From the NCBI GenBank assembly GCA_016182485.1, contig JACPGH010000002.1, forward strand, positions 30,592 to 94,591: 64,000 nucleotides of DNA, read 5' to 3'. Both the position numbers and the translations under genes were made by a program. This document shows, piece by piece, positions 8,544 through 17,392 of this stretch. The notes beneath the pieces were generated by a model. The model searched no databases and was not told the DNA's origin. It saw only the letters and a program-made list of their open reading frames with translations. This DNA comes from Candidatus Kaiserbacteria bacterium (GTDB taxonomy: Bacteria; Patescibacteria; Paceibacteria; UBA9973; UBA2103). Every line of letters starts with the position of its first letter. Within the stretch, counting starts at the first letter, position 1.

Positions 8544-8714
8544 ATGTCCCAAGACCGAATCATACGGATGCAGTCCTCCGCCTCGAAACACGTATTGATA
8601 ACCCGCAAGAACAAAAAAGCGGTGCAGCGTAAGATCGAACTTACGAAATACGATCCTGTCGCTCGGAAGCGCGTGGTGTACAAAGAAATCAAGTGGAAGG
8701 GTAAGGGAGGATAA
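8544..8714 (+). CDS. rpmG: 50S ribosomal protein bL33
   Basis: 56-residue large-subunit protein. The central HVLITRKNKK and KIELTKYDPVARKRVVYKE match bL33 of the cysteine-free type found in E. coli, so it does not need zinc. The start chosen is the ATG at 8544, 6-7 nt behind TTATATT, predicting a leaderless mRNA; a longer in-frame reading from 8463 has no family similarity. A strong hairpin terminator follows directly. Confidence 0.93.
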   Translation: MSQDRIIRMQSSASKHVLITRKNKKAVQRKIELTKYDPVARKRVVYKEIKWKGKGG

Positions 8715-8748
8715 ATCGAAAGCCCCGCGTCCGCGGGGCTTTCGATTT
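8713..8748 (+). terminator. Intrinsic terminator after rpmG
   Basis: Perfect inverted repeat AAATCGAAAGCCCCGCG / CGCGGGGCTTTCGATTT around TC, beginning at the rpmG stop. The A/T flanks make it usable from both sides. Confidence 0.8.
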
Positions 8749-8793
8749 GGCGGGCTTCGCCTCGCCGAAGGTTCGTTTTTTGCGAACCGAAGG

Positions 8794-8864
8794 CGGGTCC
8801 ACGAGGAGTCGGACCTCGGCTATCGCTTTTGGAGAGCGACGTTCTACCGTTAAACTATGGACCC
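8794..8864 (-). tRNA. tRNA-Trp (CCA anticodon)
   Basis: Acceptor stem GGGTCCA/TGGACCC; anticodon stem TCGCT/AGCGA with loop CTCCAAA giving anticodon CCA; T arm GAGGTCCGACTCCTC. The CCA anticodon fits the normal use of UGA as stop. A long hairpin at 8757-8795 lies just downstream on the same strand and may terminate it. Confidence 0.95.
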
Positions 8865-8941
8865 CAACAGCTTTACGATAACAGAGAGTGGGCAGTGGGG
8901 AAAGCGGCGTTCGGACTGGATACGGACGGTATCATGTAGAC

Positions 8942-10069
8942 ATGCGTTCTCGCACGTTCCTTCTCTTTGTCGCGTTCATGGCCGTTCTGTTCGTTCCTCA
9001 GCTCGCAGAAGCCCGCATCCCGTTCTTCGGCCCGATTCTTCCAAGCGAGGCCTTTAACCCCGCATTGTGCCCGACCGGACTCGGCTGGGGAGCGGTCATA
9101 GTCGTCATCAACAATGTCATCGAGTTCGCGCTCACGATTATCCTCGTCTTCCTCGCGCCGATCATGATCGCCTACTCCGGATTCCTCTACGTCGTGAATC
9201 CCTTCAAGCCAGATGGGTTGGCGAAGGCGAGGTCACTTCTCCTCAGTACTGTCGTCGGCATAGTCGTGGCGCTTGGCGCCTGGATGATCGTGAGCGCGCT
9301 CATGGCGGTGCTCTATCATCCGGATCCGAACAAGGGATTTACGGAAAATTGGGCCAGCATCATTAATTCCGGCGGGCAGGGGCTATGCCTTTCGCAACAA
9401 GGGGCGGCTCCTTCTTCTGGAGGGGGGTCAGTCACGGTGATAGGAGTCGAGCCGATTACGCAGCCAACGCCCGTTACGCCGCCCACTTCTGGCGGCCCTT
9501 CTATGAGTCAGACAGCTATACAAACCGCTGCGAACAAGGCCCAGCCCTATCGGAATCAAGTCTGCGCGGCGGCTTCCGTTAATGGCATTTCTGGCCAATG
9601 CAACCAACTGCTCGGTATTCTCGGGGTCGAATCAAATGGAAATCCAAATGCCCGTCCTCCGGGCGGCGGAGAAGGCGAGATAGGTCTCATGCAGCTTAAG
9701 CCGAGCACCGCGGCGATGAACGGCGTCGCTGCATGCGTTGGCTCATCGGACCTTTCTCCGTCGGCGGAGTGCGCAGCCAGATTGCAAGACCCAACGGCGA
9801 ACATTAATGCCGGTGTTCGATATTATGCGGGGCTGTATCGCGAATTCCGCGACTCTAGAAATGCAACAGCCGCATATAACGGCGGGAATGGTCGCGGCAG
9901 TAATGCGGACGGCACTCGACAAGCATTTGCGCCAAGCAGGGATTGTATCCCTCCGACATATCCCTCGGGCATGTATGCGTGGGAATGCCCCATTAATCCG
10001 GGCGGCTTTGCGGGCACGCAAAGTTACGTCGCCAACGTCGCATCTGTTGCCGCCAGAGTAGCAAATTAG
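8942..10069 (+). CDS. VirB2/TrbC-like pilin fused to lytic transglycosylase
   Basis: 375 residues with an unusual architecture. Signal peptide (about 1-23, ending LAEA). Two long hydrophobic helices (about 43-85 and 93-125) with the layout of type IV secretion pilin subunits. A Ser/Thr/Pro linker (about 145-185). Then an SLT-type lytic transglycosylase domain with the catalytic-glutamate motif GVESNGNPNARP, GLMQLKPSTA and AAYNGG. The second part would cut peptidoglycan; the first would anchor it or join a secretion or pilus complex. Start: ATG at 8942, 6 nt after TATCAT (leaderless). The 3' end lies in a palindrome shared with convergent miaA. Confidence 0.8.
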   Translation: MRSRTFLLFVAFMAVLFVPQLAEARIPFFGPILPSEAFNPALCPTGLGWGAVIVVINNVIEFALTIILVFLAPIMIAYSGFLYVVNPFKPDGLAKARSLLLSTVVGIVVALGAWMIVSALMAVLYHPDPNKGFTENWASIINSGGQGLCLSQQGAAPSSGGGSVTVIGVEPITQPTPVTPPTSGGPSMSQTAIQTAANKAQPYRNQVCAAASVNGISGQCNQLLGILGVESNGNPNARPPGGGEGEIGLMQLKPSTAAMNGVAACVGSSDLSPSAECAARLQDPTANINAGVRYYAGLYREFRDSRNATAAYNGGNGRGSNADGTRQAFAPSRDCIPPTYPSGMYAWECPINPGGFAGTQSYVANVASVAARVAN

Positions 10070-10089
10070 GACATCGGATGTCCTAATTT
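10063..10089. repeat. Palindrome shared by two convergent gene ends
   Basis: AAATTAGGACATC-G-GATGTCCTAATTT, perfect. It contains the stop codon of the pilin-transglycosylase gene and, on the other strand, the last codons and stop of miaA. It may act as a bidirectional terminator. Confidence 0.85.
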
Positions 10090-10986
10090 CCGCAGCCAAG
10101 CCTTCTGCCGGCGCGCGTATTGCCAGAGCTTCGCTGAAAGGATAGGGAATAATTTTCTCTCAAGCCGCGCTGCGTCCTCTGTAGCCTTGGCGGAGGAGGA
10201 GAGGAACTCGCCGACTATTTTGTATTCAAGCCCGAGTTCGTTCAGGCGCGCATCGCCCGCGGCTTCACGCACGCGCCGCACTTCCTCAATGAGGCCGCGC
10301 TCGAAGGCGCGCGCGAGACGGGCGCCGATGCGCGCGCGTAGCTCTTCAGCCGGCGGGTCAATCACGATCCATTCCGGAGCAAATGTTAGGACATCCGATG
10401 TCCTAGTTTCAGAATGCATGTCGGGACATCGGATGTCCCTGGCCCGGGGCGGGACGGTGCCGTTGGCAGCGATTATCTCGAGCGCGCGGATGAGCCGGCG
10501 GCGGTTCTGCGGATCGAGTTCCGCCGCGCGGCGCGGGTCCTGTTCTCTAATTCGCGCGAATAGTTCTTCAGTCGGGAGTAATTCCAGTTTCTCGCGCAGT
10601 TCCGGATTCGCATCGACTCCTGCGGGCAAGCCATGCAGCAAAGCATCAAAATAGAAATGCGTGCCGCCGACAAGAATGGGCAGTTTGCCTCGCGCTACAA
10701 TTTCGGGGATTAATCTACACGCATCGTTGACGAAATCTCCGGCGGAATACGTTTCGGCCACGTTCCGTATATCGATGAGATGATGCGGCACGCCGCGACG
10801 CTCGTCTGCCGGCATTTTCTCCGTGCCGATATCGAGTCCGCGATAGACCTGCCGCGAATCGACCGAGATTATCTCGCCGTCCCGCGCGAGCGCTTCTTCG
10901 ACCGCTCGGGCGGATTTCCCCGAAGCGGTCGGGCCGGCGATACAAATTATATTGACCGGATTATGCCCGGTAGGACTAAATGGCAT
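10066..10986 (-). CDS. miaA: tRNA dimethylallyltransferase MiaA
   Basis: Adds the dimethylallyl group to A37 of tRNAs reading U-starting codons. 306 residues with P-loop GPTASGKS (18-25), DSRQVYRGLDIGTEK, PHHLID, GGTHFYFDALL and the DPQNRRRLIRALE tRNA-binding segment. The protein is interrupted in frame by repeats: two 17-bp palindromes (10388-10404 and 10423-10439) add RCPDMHSETRTSDVL-like residues before the FAPEWIVIDPP strand. A third repeat near 10170-10200 encodes SSSAKATED in the C-terminal helix region. The last residues (GHPMS) come from a fourth palindrome. Whether the enzyme tolerates the inserts is not visible. Confidence 0.9.
   Translation of the reverse strand: MPFSPTGHNPVNIICIAGPTASGKSARAVEEALARDGEIISVDSRQVYRGLDIGTEKMPADERRGVPHHLIDIRNVAETYSAGDFVNDACRLIPEIVARGKLPILVGGTHFYFDALLHGLPAGVDANPELREKLELLPTEELFARIREQDPRRAAELDPQNRRRLIRALEIIAANGTVPPRARDIRCPDMHSETRTSDVLTFAPEWIVIDPPAEELRARIGARLARAFERGLIEEVRRVREAAGDARLNELGLEYKIVGEFLSSSAKATEDAARLERKLFPILSAKLWQYARRQKAWLRKLGHPMS
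10388..10439. repeat. Two palindromes inserted in frame in miaA
   Basis: AGGACATC-C-GATGTCCT (10388-10404) and GGGACATC-G-GATGTCCC (10423-10439), 18 bp apart, both inside the miaA reading frame. They are the same family as the palindrome at the miaA 3' end. Confidence 0.85.
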
Positions 10987-11096
10987 TGCAGTACGCTTAA
11001 TACGCTTTTAATACCACTACAGGCATTAAGTGTATACTGTATAGCAATTATCAATCCGTTCACTTATCAAGTGATGCTATTTAATCCTAACCGGGT

Positions 11097-11762
11097 ATGA
11101 ATGAAACCAAGAGCAACTATTGTGCGCACTGCGGCGATTTCCACGATCCGGTAAGCGACTACGCCTCGCGGGTTAAAGTGGGCGAGAAAGTACCCGATTT
11201 CGAGTTCGAGGCGTACCACGAGGACAAGATGAAAACGATGAGCCTCTCGGGAATTCGCGGGAAAGGAAGATGGACCGTGCTCGTCTTCTACCCGGCAGAC
11301 TTCTCGTTCGTCTGCCCAACCGAGCTCGAGGAGCTCGCGAAACTTTACCCGAAATTCCAGGAGCTCAATGCCGAAATCGTATCGGTATCCTCAGACAGCG
11401 TCTACGTGCACAAGGCTTGGCATGACGCTTCGGAGGGCATCAGGCAGGTCCAGTTTCCGATGGCCGCGGACCCTTCCGGCAAGATCGCGCACGCCTTCGG
11501 CGTGCTAATCGAGGGCGGTGAGCCCGAGTTCATGGTGGATGAAGGATTCCCTCTGCGCGGCACGTTCATCATCGATCCTTCCGGCACCTTGCGCGCGATG
11601 GAAGTGAACGATAATTCTATCGGACGCAAGGGTACGGAGACGCTGCGCAAGCTACAGGCGGCGCAGTACGTGGAGGCGCACAAAGGGCAGGTTTGTCCGG
11701 CCTCGTGGGAGCCGGGCGAAGACACGCTTGAGCCGGGGCTCGGCCTCGTCGGGAAGTTGTAA
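11097..11762 (+). CDS. Peroxiredoxin (AhpC/Prx family)
   Basis: Thiol peroxidase reducing hydrogen peroxide and organic peroxides. 221 residues. Peroxidatic Cys73 lies in the FVCPTE motif and a resolving cysteine in GQVCPASW near the C-terminus, so it is a typical 2-Cys enzyme. An extra N-terminal CAHCGDFHD segment (residues 9-17) could bind metal. Monocistronic. An extended -10 (TGTATACT near 11031-11038) upstream gives a leader of about 55 nt, unlike the leaderless genes around it. No Shine-Dalgarno is evident. AhpF is not nearby. Confidence 0.9.
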   Translation: MNETKSNYCAHCGDFHDPVSDYASRVKVGEKVPDFEFEAYHEDKMKTMSLSGIRGKGRWTVLVFYPADFSFVCPTELEELAKLYPKFQELNAEIVSVSSDSVYVHKAWHDASEGIRQVQFPMAADPSGKIAHAFGVLIEGGEPEFMVDEGFPLRGTFIIDPSGTLRAMEVNDNSIGRKGTETLRKLQAAQYVEAHKGQVCPASWEPGEDTLEPGLGLVGKL

Positions 11763-11800
11763 AAAAGAATTCAGGCGTCCCGCGGGGAGCGGGACGCCTG
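11761..11800 (-). terminator. Intrinsic terminator, minus strand
   Basis: Hairpin CAGGCGTCCCG/CGGGACGCCTG followed on the minus strand by a T-run (plus A-run 11761-11766). The orientation suits the small gene at 11881-12090; it may also end the peroxiredoxin transcript. Confidence 0.7.
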
Positions 11801-11880
11801 TTCATCGTCCTCGGCGTCACACCGAATGGTGTTCCGCCTTCCGGGACGGGGGAGGGCGCGAACTGGGCGTCCATGGCGGG

Positions 11881-12090
11881 CTAGAAGACCGGAGCCGAGA
11901 CGCCGGGCTCGCGCCATTCGACCCGAGCGTCCCGCACTTCCGCGCCGATGGCCCCGATCTGGGCACGTGCCTCCTTCTGAGCGCCCTGCACCGATGCGCA
12001 ATCGTTGATCGGGATGACGACTTCTCGGCGAAAGGTCACTTCGCCGATCCGACCTCTCACTACCACAACGAACACCGCGACGCACGCCAT
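11881..12090 (-). CDS. Small hypothetical protein with N-terminal hydrophobic segment
   Basis: Not recognised. 69 residues; the first 12 (MACVAVFVVVVR) are hydrophobic and could be a short anchor or signal. The rest is soluble and moderately charged. Support for it being real: a GGGGG Shine-Dalgarno about 8 nt before the ATG, and a strong terminator on its strand 80 nt downstream. Other frames here encode low-complexity Arg-rich peptides and are discarded. No function proposed. Confidence 0.45.
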   Translation of the reverse strand: MACVAVFVVVVRGRIGEVTFRREVVIPINDCASVQGAQKEARAQIGAIGAEVRDARVEWREPGVSAPVF

Positions 12091-12158
12091 TTCAGGTCCC
12101 CCTTTCGATCAGCCTGCCGCTACTTTAACACGGATTTAATCTCGCCCGATATATTGCT

Positions 12159-13871
12159 TCACATCCGCGTCTTAAGCATGTCGCGCTTGATATCGTCGAA
12201 GGGGTCGATTGCTTGTCCCGAGCTTTGTCGAGGGACTTTTTTCCCGGGATTGAAAAGGTTAGTCGGATCAAAAATGTGCTTCGTTCGCTCGAAGAGCCGC
12301 ATCATCTCCTCGCCGAATACGAGCGGGAGGTAGGGCGTGCGGATGATTCCGTCGTTGTGCTCGCCGGTCGTCGTGCCGCCCTCCTTCACCACTAGATCGT
12401 AGACGCGCGGCCCGAGCTCGAGGATCACCTGTCGGTTCTCTTCCTTAGAAAGATCCATGAGCGGGATGATATGGAAGTTGCCGTTCCCGACGTGTCCGGC
12501 GATCGTGTACACGAAGTGCGAGGCGTATTCCTGTACGAGCGCATCGAGTTTCGGCAGGAAATCCGGATAGCTTGCGGGCGGCACGACGAAGTCGTCGATA
12601 AAGGGCGCCGTGTGCAGGTCGTGCACGTTCTTGCGCAGAAGATTGAAGCTCTCGCGCCGCACTATCCAATATTTCTCCGACTCTTTCTCATTCTTTTCTA
12701 TTTTCGTTTGCAGATGCAGATCCGCCAATGCTGCCTCGGCCGCCGACGCTTTCGCGTCGGCGGCTTCCAGAGTATCTTCGGCAAATTCCGCCATTAGAAG
12801 CAGCTTCGGCACGCCGCCGGTCGCGACCAGCGCGGCCTCGGGAATGAATTCGATGCCGAGGCGAGCGGCCTTTACGAAGCCCATCTGGGCGAGCATTTGC
12901 GGAATGAATTTCACCGCGAGCTTGAAGGTGTGGTCGTCATAGGACTCGAACGATTCCGGTTCCTCGGCGAGGATGCGTTTAACGATCTCCGGCAGGGGAG
13001 CGAGGTCGTGCAGGAAGATTACGAGCATCGCGCGGTGCTCTTTCGGCCTGACGAGCGCGAGTTTCGCCTTCGTCCAGAGCGCGAGCGTGCCCTGGGAGCC
13101 GCAGATGAGCTTGGCTAGATTGAACGCGCCGGTTTGCGCGTCGCGAATGCTCCAGAGCGCGTAGCCGGCGGAGTTTTTCGAGACTTTCGGCCGGTGCGCT
13201 GCGATCAGCGCCGCATTTTCAGAGAGAAGCGCGTCCATTTCTCGATAAATTTCGCCCTCGAGCGTCTGCAGTTTCTTTTTCTCCTCGACTTCGCCCGGAG
13301 TGAGCGATTTAAAAGTGGCTAACGAGCCGTCGGAGAGGACGACGTCGAGCTCTTCGACATATTTCTCTGTTTTGCCGTATTTAAGAGTGCGCTCTCCGCC
13401 GGAATTGTTCGCCACGATGCCGCCCATCGCGCACAGCTCGCGGCTCGCGGGATAAGAAGGGAGGAGAAGTCCTTTTTCGAGCGTGGCCTTCTCAAAGTCG
13501 CGATAGAGCACGCCTGGTTCGGTGACGGCGAAGCCACCTATACCTCGCTGCGGCTCGGTATCTTCGCTGTGCTCGACCTCTCCGATGTGGTTCAGGTGTT
13601 CAAGGGAAACTACGACGCTCCGCGTGAGCGGGCCGCCGGACATGTCAGTGCCGGCGGCCCGTGCTGTGAGCGAAACGTCAGGCCGTTCACCCTGAGCTTG
13701 TCGAAGGGCCTTCACGAGCGCGCTCACATCCTCCGCGTCTTTCGGGTACGCGACCAGCTCCGGCCTCCGTTCGAAAAGAGAAGTATCCCGCGAGAATTTC
13801 GTGAGCGTCTCCGCATCATCCGCCACTTCTCCCCGAATCGCCGCCCCCAAGATATTTTTTAAATTTGCCAT
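12159..13871 (-). CDS. FAD-linked oxidase, GlcD/D-lactate dehydrogenase type
   Basis: FAD-binding oxidoreductase that would oxidise a 2-hydroxy acid such as D-lactate or glycolate. N-terminal PCMH-type FAD domain (FERRPELVAYPKDAEDV, TARAAGTDMSGG, PSYPASRELCAMGGIVANNSGG) and C-terminal FAD-oxidase domain ending FDPTNLFNPGKK. GHVGNGNFHIIP and TTGEHNDGI are family motifs near the active site. No Fe-S domain. Two repeats are read in frame (about 12217-12237 encoding QSSGQ, about 13690-13708 encoding LRQAQGE). Start: ATG at 13869-13871, exactly 7 nt after TATACT (leaderless); an upstream in-frame ATG is disregarded. Confidence 0.85.
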   Translation of the reverse strand: MANLKNILGAAIRGEVADDAETLTKFSRDTSLFERRPELVAYPKDAEDVSALVKALRQAQGERPDVSLTARAAGTDMSGGPLTRSVVVSLEHLNHIGEVEHSEDTEPQRGIGGFAVTEPGVLYRDFEKATLEKGLLLPSYPASRELCAMGGIVANNSGGERTLKYGKTEKYVEELDVVLSDGSLATFKSLTPGEVEEKKKLQTLEGEIYREMDALLSENAALIAAHRPKVSKNSAGYALWSIRDAQTGAFNLAKLICGSQGTLALWTKAKLALVRPKEHRAMLVIFLHDLAPLPEIVKRILAEEPESFESYDDHTFKLAVKFIPQMLAQMGFVKAARLGIEFIPEAALVATGGVPKLLLMAEFAEDTLEAADAKASAAEAALADLHLQTKIEKNEKESEKYWIVRRESFNLLRKNVHDLHTAPFIDDFVVPPASYPDFLPKLDALVQEYASHFVYTIAGHVGNGNFHIIPLMDLSKEENRQVILELGPRVYDLVVKEGGTTTGEHNDGIIRTPYLPLVFGEEMMRLFERTKHIFDPTNLFNPGKKVPRQSSGQAIDPFDDIKRDMLKTRM

Positions 13872-13974
13872 TGTGCACAGTATAACCTTTCCACGCATAT
13901 GCACACTTCATGAAGTGCTAGCCCCCGCTTAAAACACGGCGGGAAATGGGCCTCCTAAAGCGTCGGGAAAATAC

Positions 13975-14547
13975 CTAAAAAGTCTCTAGAGCAAGCCTCG
14001 CGCCGACGACAAACGAAAACTCCTTTTTGGCTTCGGCTTCTTCTTTAAGTTGTGAAAGCAGCGACGAGCGCAGGGGTTCGTTAGTACGAAAACACTTATC
14101 TATGGCCTTTTGTATGCGATTTAGCAGCTCCTGTCGGCGCTCTAAAAGTTCGGTCCGATTGAGCTCAATGTCGATAATTGTTAGTTCACCCCTCTCACTA
14201 CCACCCCTCTGGAAGATATATGCCCCTGAAGCCACTACAGAATCATTCGGATCTTCCGAGTAAGGGTTAATATACGGCATTCTATCCTCGTACTTGGTCC
14301 CTTTGGCGTTATTGCATCGCTGGCAGACGAAACCGAGATTATTCCACTCGAACTCGAGTTCAGGATATCTACCCTTAGGCTGGATGTGCTCGACATCGCC
14401 AAATGATGTATCTCTGACGTAGGCTTCGCAGTACATACATTTACCACTGGAGGCATCGATTAAAGCCGCCTTGTTATCTGCGTGCTTATAATCGCCAGCC
14501 GTAAGTCGGTCAGGTCTTGGACAGGTCGGGCGATGCAGTCTGATCAT
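13975..14547 (-). CDS. ptuB: HNH endonuclease, PtuB-like (Septu)
   Basis: Predicted nuclease partner of the upstream ATPase. 190 residues: zinc-binding CMYC and CQRC pairs bracket the HNH core (DVEHIQPKGRYP, then WNNLGFVCQRCNNAKG), followed by a helical C-terminal half. Its ATG overlaps the ptuA stop by 4 nt (ATGA). An OLD/ABC-type ATPase plus an HNH protein is the definition of the Septu anti-phage system, in which PtuA holds PtuB inactive until infection. The assignment rests on this architecture and order, not on a sequence search. Confidence 0.75.
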   Translation of the reverse strand: MIRLHRPTCPRPDRLTAGDYKHADNKAALIDASSGKCMYCEAYVRDTSFGDVEHIQPKGRYPELEFEWNNLGFVCQRCNNAKGTKYEDRMPYINPYSEDPNDSVVASGAYIFQRGGSERGELTIIDIELNRTELLERRQELLNRIQKAIDKCFRTNEPLRSSLLSQLKEEAEAKKEFSFVVGARLALETF

Positions 14548-15770
14548 TGCGCTTTATCTTCAGCCAGACGATAAATCGCTTCCGGCATCAATCTTTCGAG
14601 GCCTATCTCTTTCAATTTGTCGCGCATCCGCAGGAGATCTTCTTTGGTAAGGTCCTTCTTCTCAGTATATTCTTTAGTGATTCGTGCCAGATCCTCTTCT
14701 GCCCAGATTGGCATCGTAAAGCTGACACCGAGCACTTCATCCAAAACCTCTGTTGCGGTTCTTGGTTTATCAACCAAGTCAAGCACTTCAGAGTAAACTT
14801 TTCCCTCCTTATACCTGAGTGCTACCACGGTAGAATCACGCACTGATGTCACAATAAGGGGACTGTGGGTACTTATGACAAATGATGCCTTCGGGAAGGC
14901 TTTCAAAAGATCTGAGAGTATCCTCCTCTGCATAGTCGGGTGTAGATGATTTTCCACCTCGTCAATTACGACAACGAAATTATCACGCTTATCGGTTGAG
15001 AACATATGTATTTGCCAAGCCAAGTCAATCATCGTGCTGATTCCACCTGATGCCGCATCAAGAAGGAACTCTCCACTGTCGCAGCAAAACACTATTTCTT
15101 GATCCCGGATCTCAAGTTTTCTAAAACCAAGACTTTTTGGCAGAACTACCTTAAGTACATTTTCAAAATCACGAAAATGCTGTAATAAATCCTCTCGTCC
15201 CGGCATAACTGGGTTCCCATAACCAAAGATATTCCAAGAAACCAGAATCTCTTTCATATGGTAGCTCGATGGAGCACCGCCGCCACCTGAGTAACGATTG
15301 CGTACGCTCTCTGATATCCTCAAAAAAGCGTCCTCCTTACTAAAGGTTTGGCGCAGCGGCAGGCTGCCCAGCTGCTGATAATTGAATGTCGACCTGTGCG
15401 AGGGGATAAAGAATCCCTCCACATTTTGCTGCCCCCTTATAGTCAGAGTGTATTGTGCTTGCCCAACCAATGGTGCGTGAAGCACAGCTTTTACATCATC
15501 GTCATAGATAATTTCGCCAACATCGTCGCTTGATTTATCCAAGAGGCCCGAAAACCATTCGAGTGTGGAAGTAAGCAGATTCTTTCTAGGAACAGCAAGG
15601 CTCATAGAAGACCAACCGAAGTGAGAAGCCAAAATGCTCTTGAGAATTGTGGTTTTCCCACTACCGTTGGCACCGGTAATGATAGTCATCCGCCGATGAA
15701 AAGGGATTTCAATATTCCCAAACTGTTGCCACCCTGTGATTTTCAGTTTCTTAAACATATGTTCAATCAT
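14544..15770 (-). CDS. ptuA: AAA/ABC-type ATPase, PtuA-like (Septu)
   Basis: 408 residues. Walker A GANGSGKT (33-40). An ABC-type C-terminal half with a serine-rich FLLDAASGGISTMIDL signature, Walker B VVVIDEVENHLHP and switch STHSPLIV. SMC/OLD-like ATPases of this size paired with an HNH gene are Septu PtuA. AT-richer than the flanking genes, suggesting transfer. A start at the second Met (MFKKLKITG) is also possible. It sits at the downstream end of the restriction-modification island, 66 nt after the HEPN-like gene. Confidence 0.75.
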   Translation of the reverse strand: MIEHMFKKLKITGWQQFGNIEIPFHRRMTIITGANGSGKTTILKSILASHFGWSSMSLAVPRKNLLTSTLEWFSGLLDKSSDDVGEIIYDDDVKAVLHAPLVGQAQYTLTIRGQQNVEGFFIPSHRSTFNYQQLGSLPLRQTFSKEDAFLRISESVRNRYSGGGGAPSSYHMKEILVSWNIFGYGNPVMPGREDLLQHFRDFENVLKVVLPKSLGFRKLEIRDQEIVFCCDSGEFLLDAASGGISTMIDLAWQIHMFSTDKRDNFVVVIDEVENHLHPTMQRRILSDLLKAFPKASFVISTHSPLIVTSVRDSTVVALRYKEGKVYSEVLDLVDKPRTATEVLDEVLGVSFTMPIWAEEDLARITKEYTEKKDLTKEDLLRMRDKLKEIGLERLMPEAIYRLAEDKAQ

Positions 15771-15836
15771 TGTAACGCTTTTTAAGAATCCAGTACGCCT
15801 TATTTTCTATCGGTTGGAGTTTGTTTGTCATACAGA

Positions 15837-17390
15837 TTACGACACCCATTCCTCTCTTATTCTCCAATCAGTCCTTGGAAACATACTGAGATTAGAAGCC
15901 ACCATTGTGCTACGCGGGTCGTCGAACGAGATCGTGACTGAAAACGATCCGTCAGCGTTACGTTTCGGTCGTGCAGAGGAGGCCTTGCTGTACATTTGAT
16001 ACTTTAATCGTAATTCGACACCATCGTCTTTCTTTTTGAACTTGTTCATTAGAACATCTATCTCATCAAGTGCAGCTCGAATTGTCTCTGGTTTGTTATC
16101 ACCTAAGTAGTAGGTACCATCATAAAGTGCTGCAGAACCACTTTGATTTTCGATTTTTTCAATCTCCAAGTACTTATTTTTTGACCAAAATGAACGTGAA
16201 TATTTTTCTCCGTTAAATAGTGGCGTATTACTTTTGATAACAAACTCGATTGCTCTATGGCCAGTTGCGTAGATGTAAAACAGACAGCCCTGAACTTCTT
16301 TGTCGAGTGTTGCTTGTTGCGCCTTGTGTTGAAGAGCAGAACTATTTCTCCTGAAGAGTATAGGAAACCAATAACCGATCCGGTTATATCTAGTTCCTCC
16401 TTGATCAAACGGTTTTCCATCAACTTTCCATTCGGTAGCAGCTTCATACGCAGCTAAATCACCGACATTCATTACCACGCCTTCTTCCTCCACCATAATA
16501 TTTAGTCCCATTGTCCCCTCGTATTTCTTTCGCTCGAACATCGCATAATTTCCATTCGGGAAATGCATTTTGAATCCAGTAAGACCCTCATCCGGAGTTG
16601 ACAGGAACTCAAGGACTTCGAGGTCACGCATTATTCTGTATTTAGAGCCACTAGCTAGTCCCTTTCGTACTTGCTTATAAGTTATGAAGAACGCTGAATA
16701 AAAAGCGAAGCACCGAGAAAGCATATCTGACAACTTCTCAAGACTGATTGATCTGGCACCAATATCCGCACCTTCAATGATACGGAACTCTTCATCAGAG
16801 ATCGTGTAGTCGGAATGATAAAAGGCATTTCTTACTTCATTGTTGAAGAATCCGTCAATGATCTCCCCGATTCGTTCCTCGCCCGACGCAGCCGCCAATT
16901 CTTTTATGTAGCTGATCTTTTGTCTTGGATATGGCAAATGTCGTCTTGGGAAAAGGCCTTCGGTTTTCCGTTCGACTGTAACCAAATGATCAAAAGGATA
17001 CATTTTGTATGGTTGGTCCATACAACATCGCAGTAAGTTTGTTATGACTTCATATGGAGCTGACATTTCGGTTGAATGGCAGTAGAGAAATAGCGCCATT
17101 CTTAGCGCCCTCTTCTCTTGTCCTTTTCCCATTTTCCGCATCATTTTGCTGAAGTCCATTGCGGTATCTTCTGCTTCTACGAACGCATCCCAATGTCCGT
17201 CGGTGATTCCTTCTACACGAAGGATTGTGTAGAGATACGTAAAGCCATTTGTATCGCCAGCACGACTGAACAAATGATTGAAATATTCGAGATATTCATC
17301 TGTATATTTAGAGAGTAGGGTCGTGTCTCGTGCGCGCAACCATTTGCGAATCTTCTTTGTGGGCCAAGTCGCGATGTCTCTCATTTCCAT
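15837..17390 (-). CDS. Uncharacterised HEPN-motif protein in defence island
   Basis: Not recognised. 517 residues with no transmembrane segment. Residues 187-192 read RNAFYH, in the context NNEVRNAFYHSDY. This fits the R-x4-H motif of HEPN-fold RNases, within a helical region. The N-terminal 180 residues and the C-terminal half (beta-rich, with FPNGNYAMFERKKYEG and SGSAALYDGTYYLG) have no motif I know. The ATG lies 2 nt after the hsdS stop, so it is probably translated with the restriction-modification operon. AT-richer than housekeeping neighbours. It could be a novel effector linked to R-M or Septu, or a HEPN-like protein of other function. Confidence 0.6.
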   Translation of the reverse strand: MEMRDIATWPTKKIRKWLRARDTTLLSKYTDEYLEYFNHLFSRAGDTNGFTYLYTILRVEGITDGHWDAFVEAEDTAMDFSKMMRKMGKGQEKRALRMALFLYCHSTEMSAPYEVITNLLRCCMDQPYKMYPFDHLVTVERKTEGLFPRRHLPYPRQKISYIKELAAASGEERIGEIIDGFFNNEVRNAFYHSDYTISDEEFRIIEGADIGARSISLEKLSDMLSRCFAFYSAFFITYKQVRKGLASGSKYRIMRDLEVLEFLSTPDEGLTGFKMHFPNGNYAMFERKKYEGTMGLNIMVEEEGVVMNVGDLAAYEAATEWKVDGKPFDQGGTRYNRIGYWFPILFRRNSSALQHKAQQATLDKEVQGCLFYIYATGHRAIEFVIKSNTPLFNGEKYSRSFWSKNKYLEIEKIENQSGSAALYDGTYYLGDNKPETIRAALDEIDVLMNKFKKKDDGVELRLKYQMYSKASSARPKRNADGSFSVTISFDDPRSTMVASNLSMFPRTDWRIREEWVS

Positions 17391-17392
17391 AG

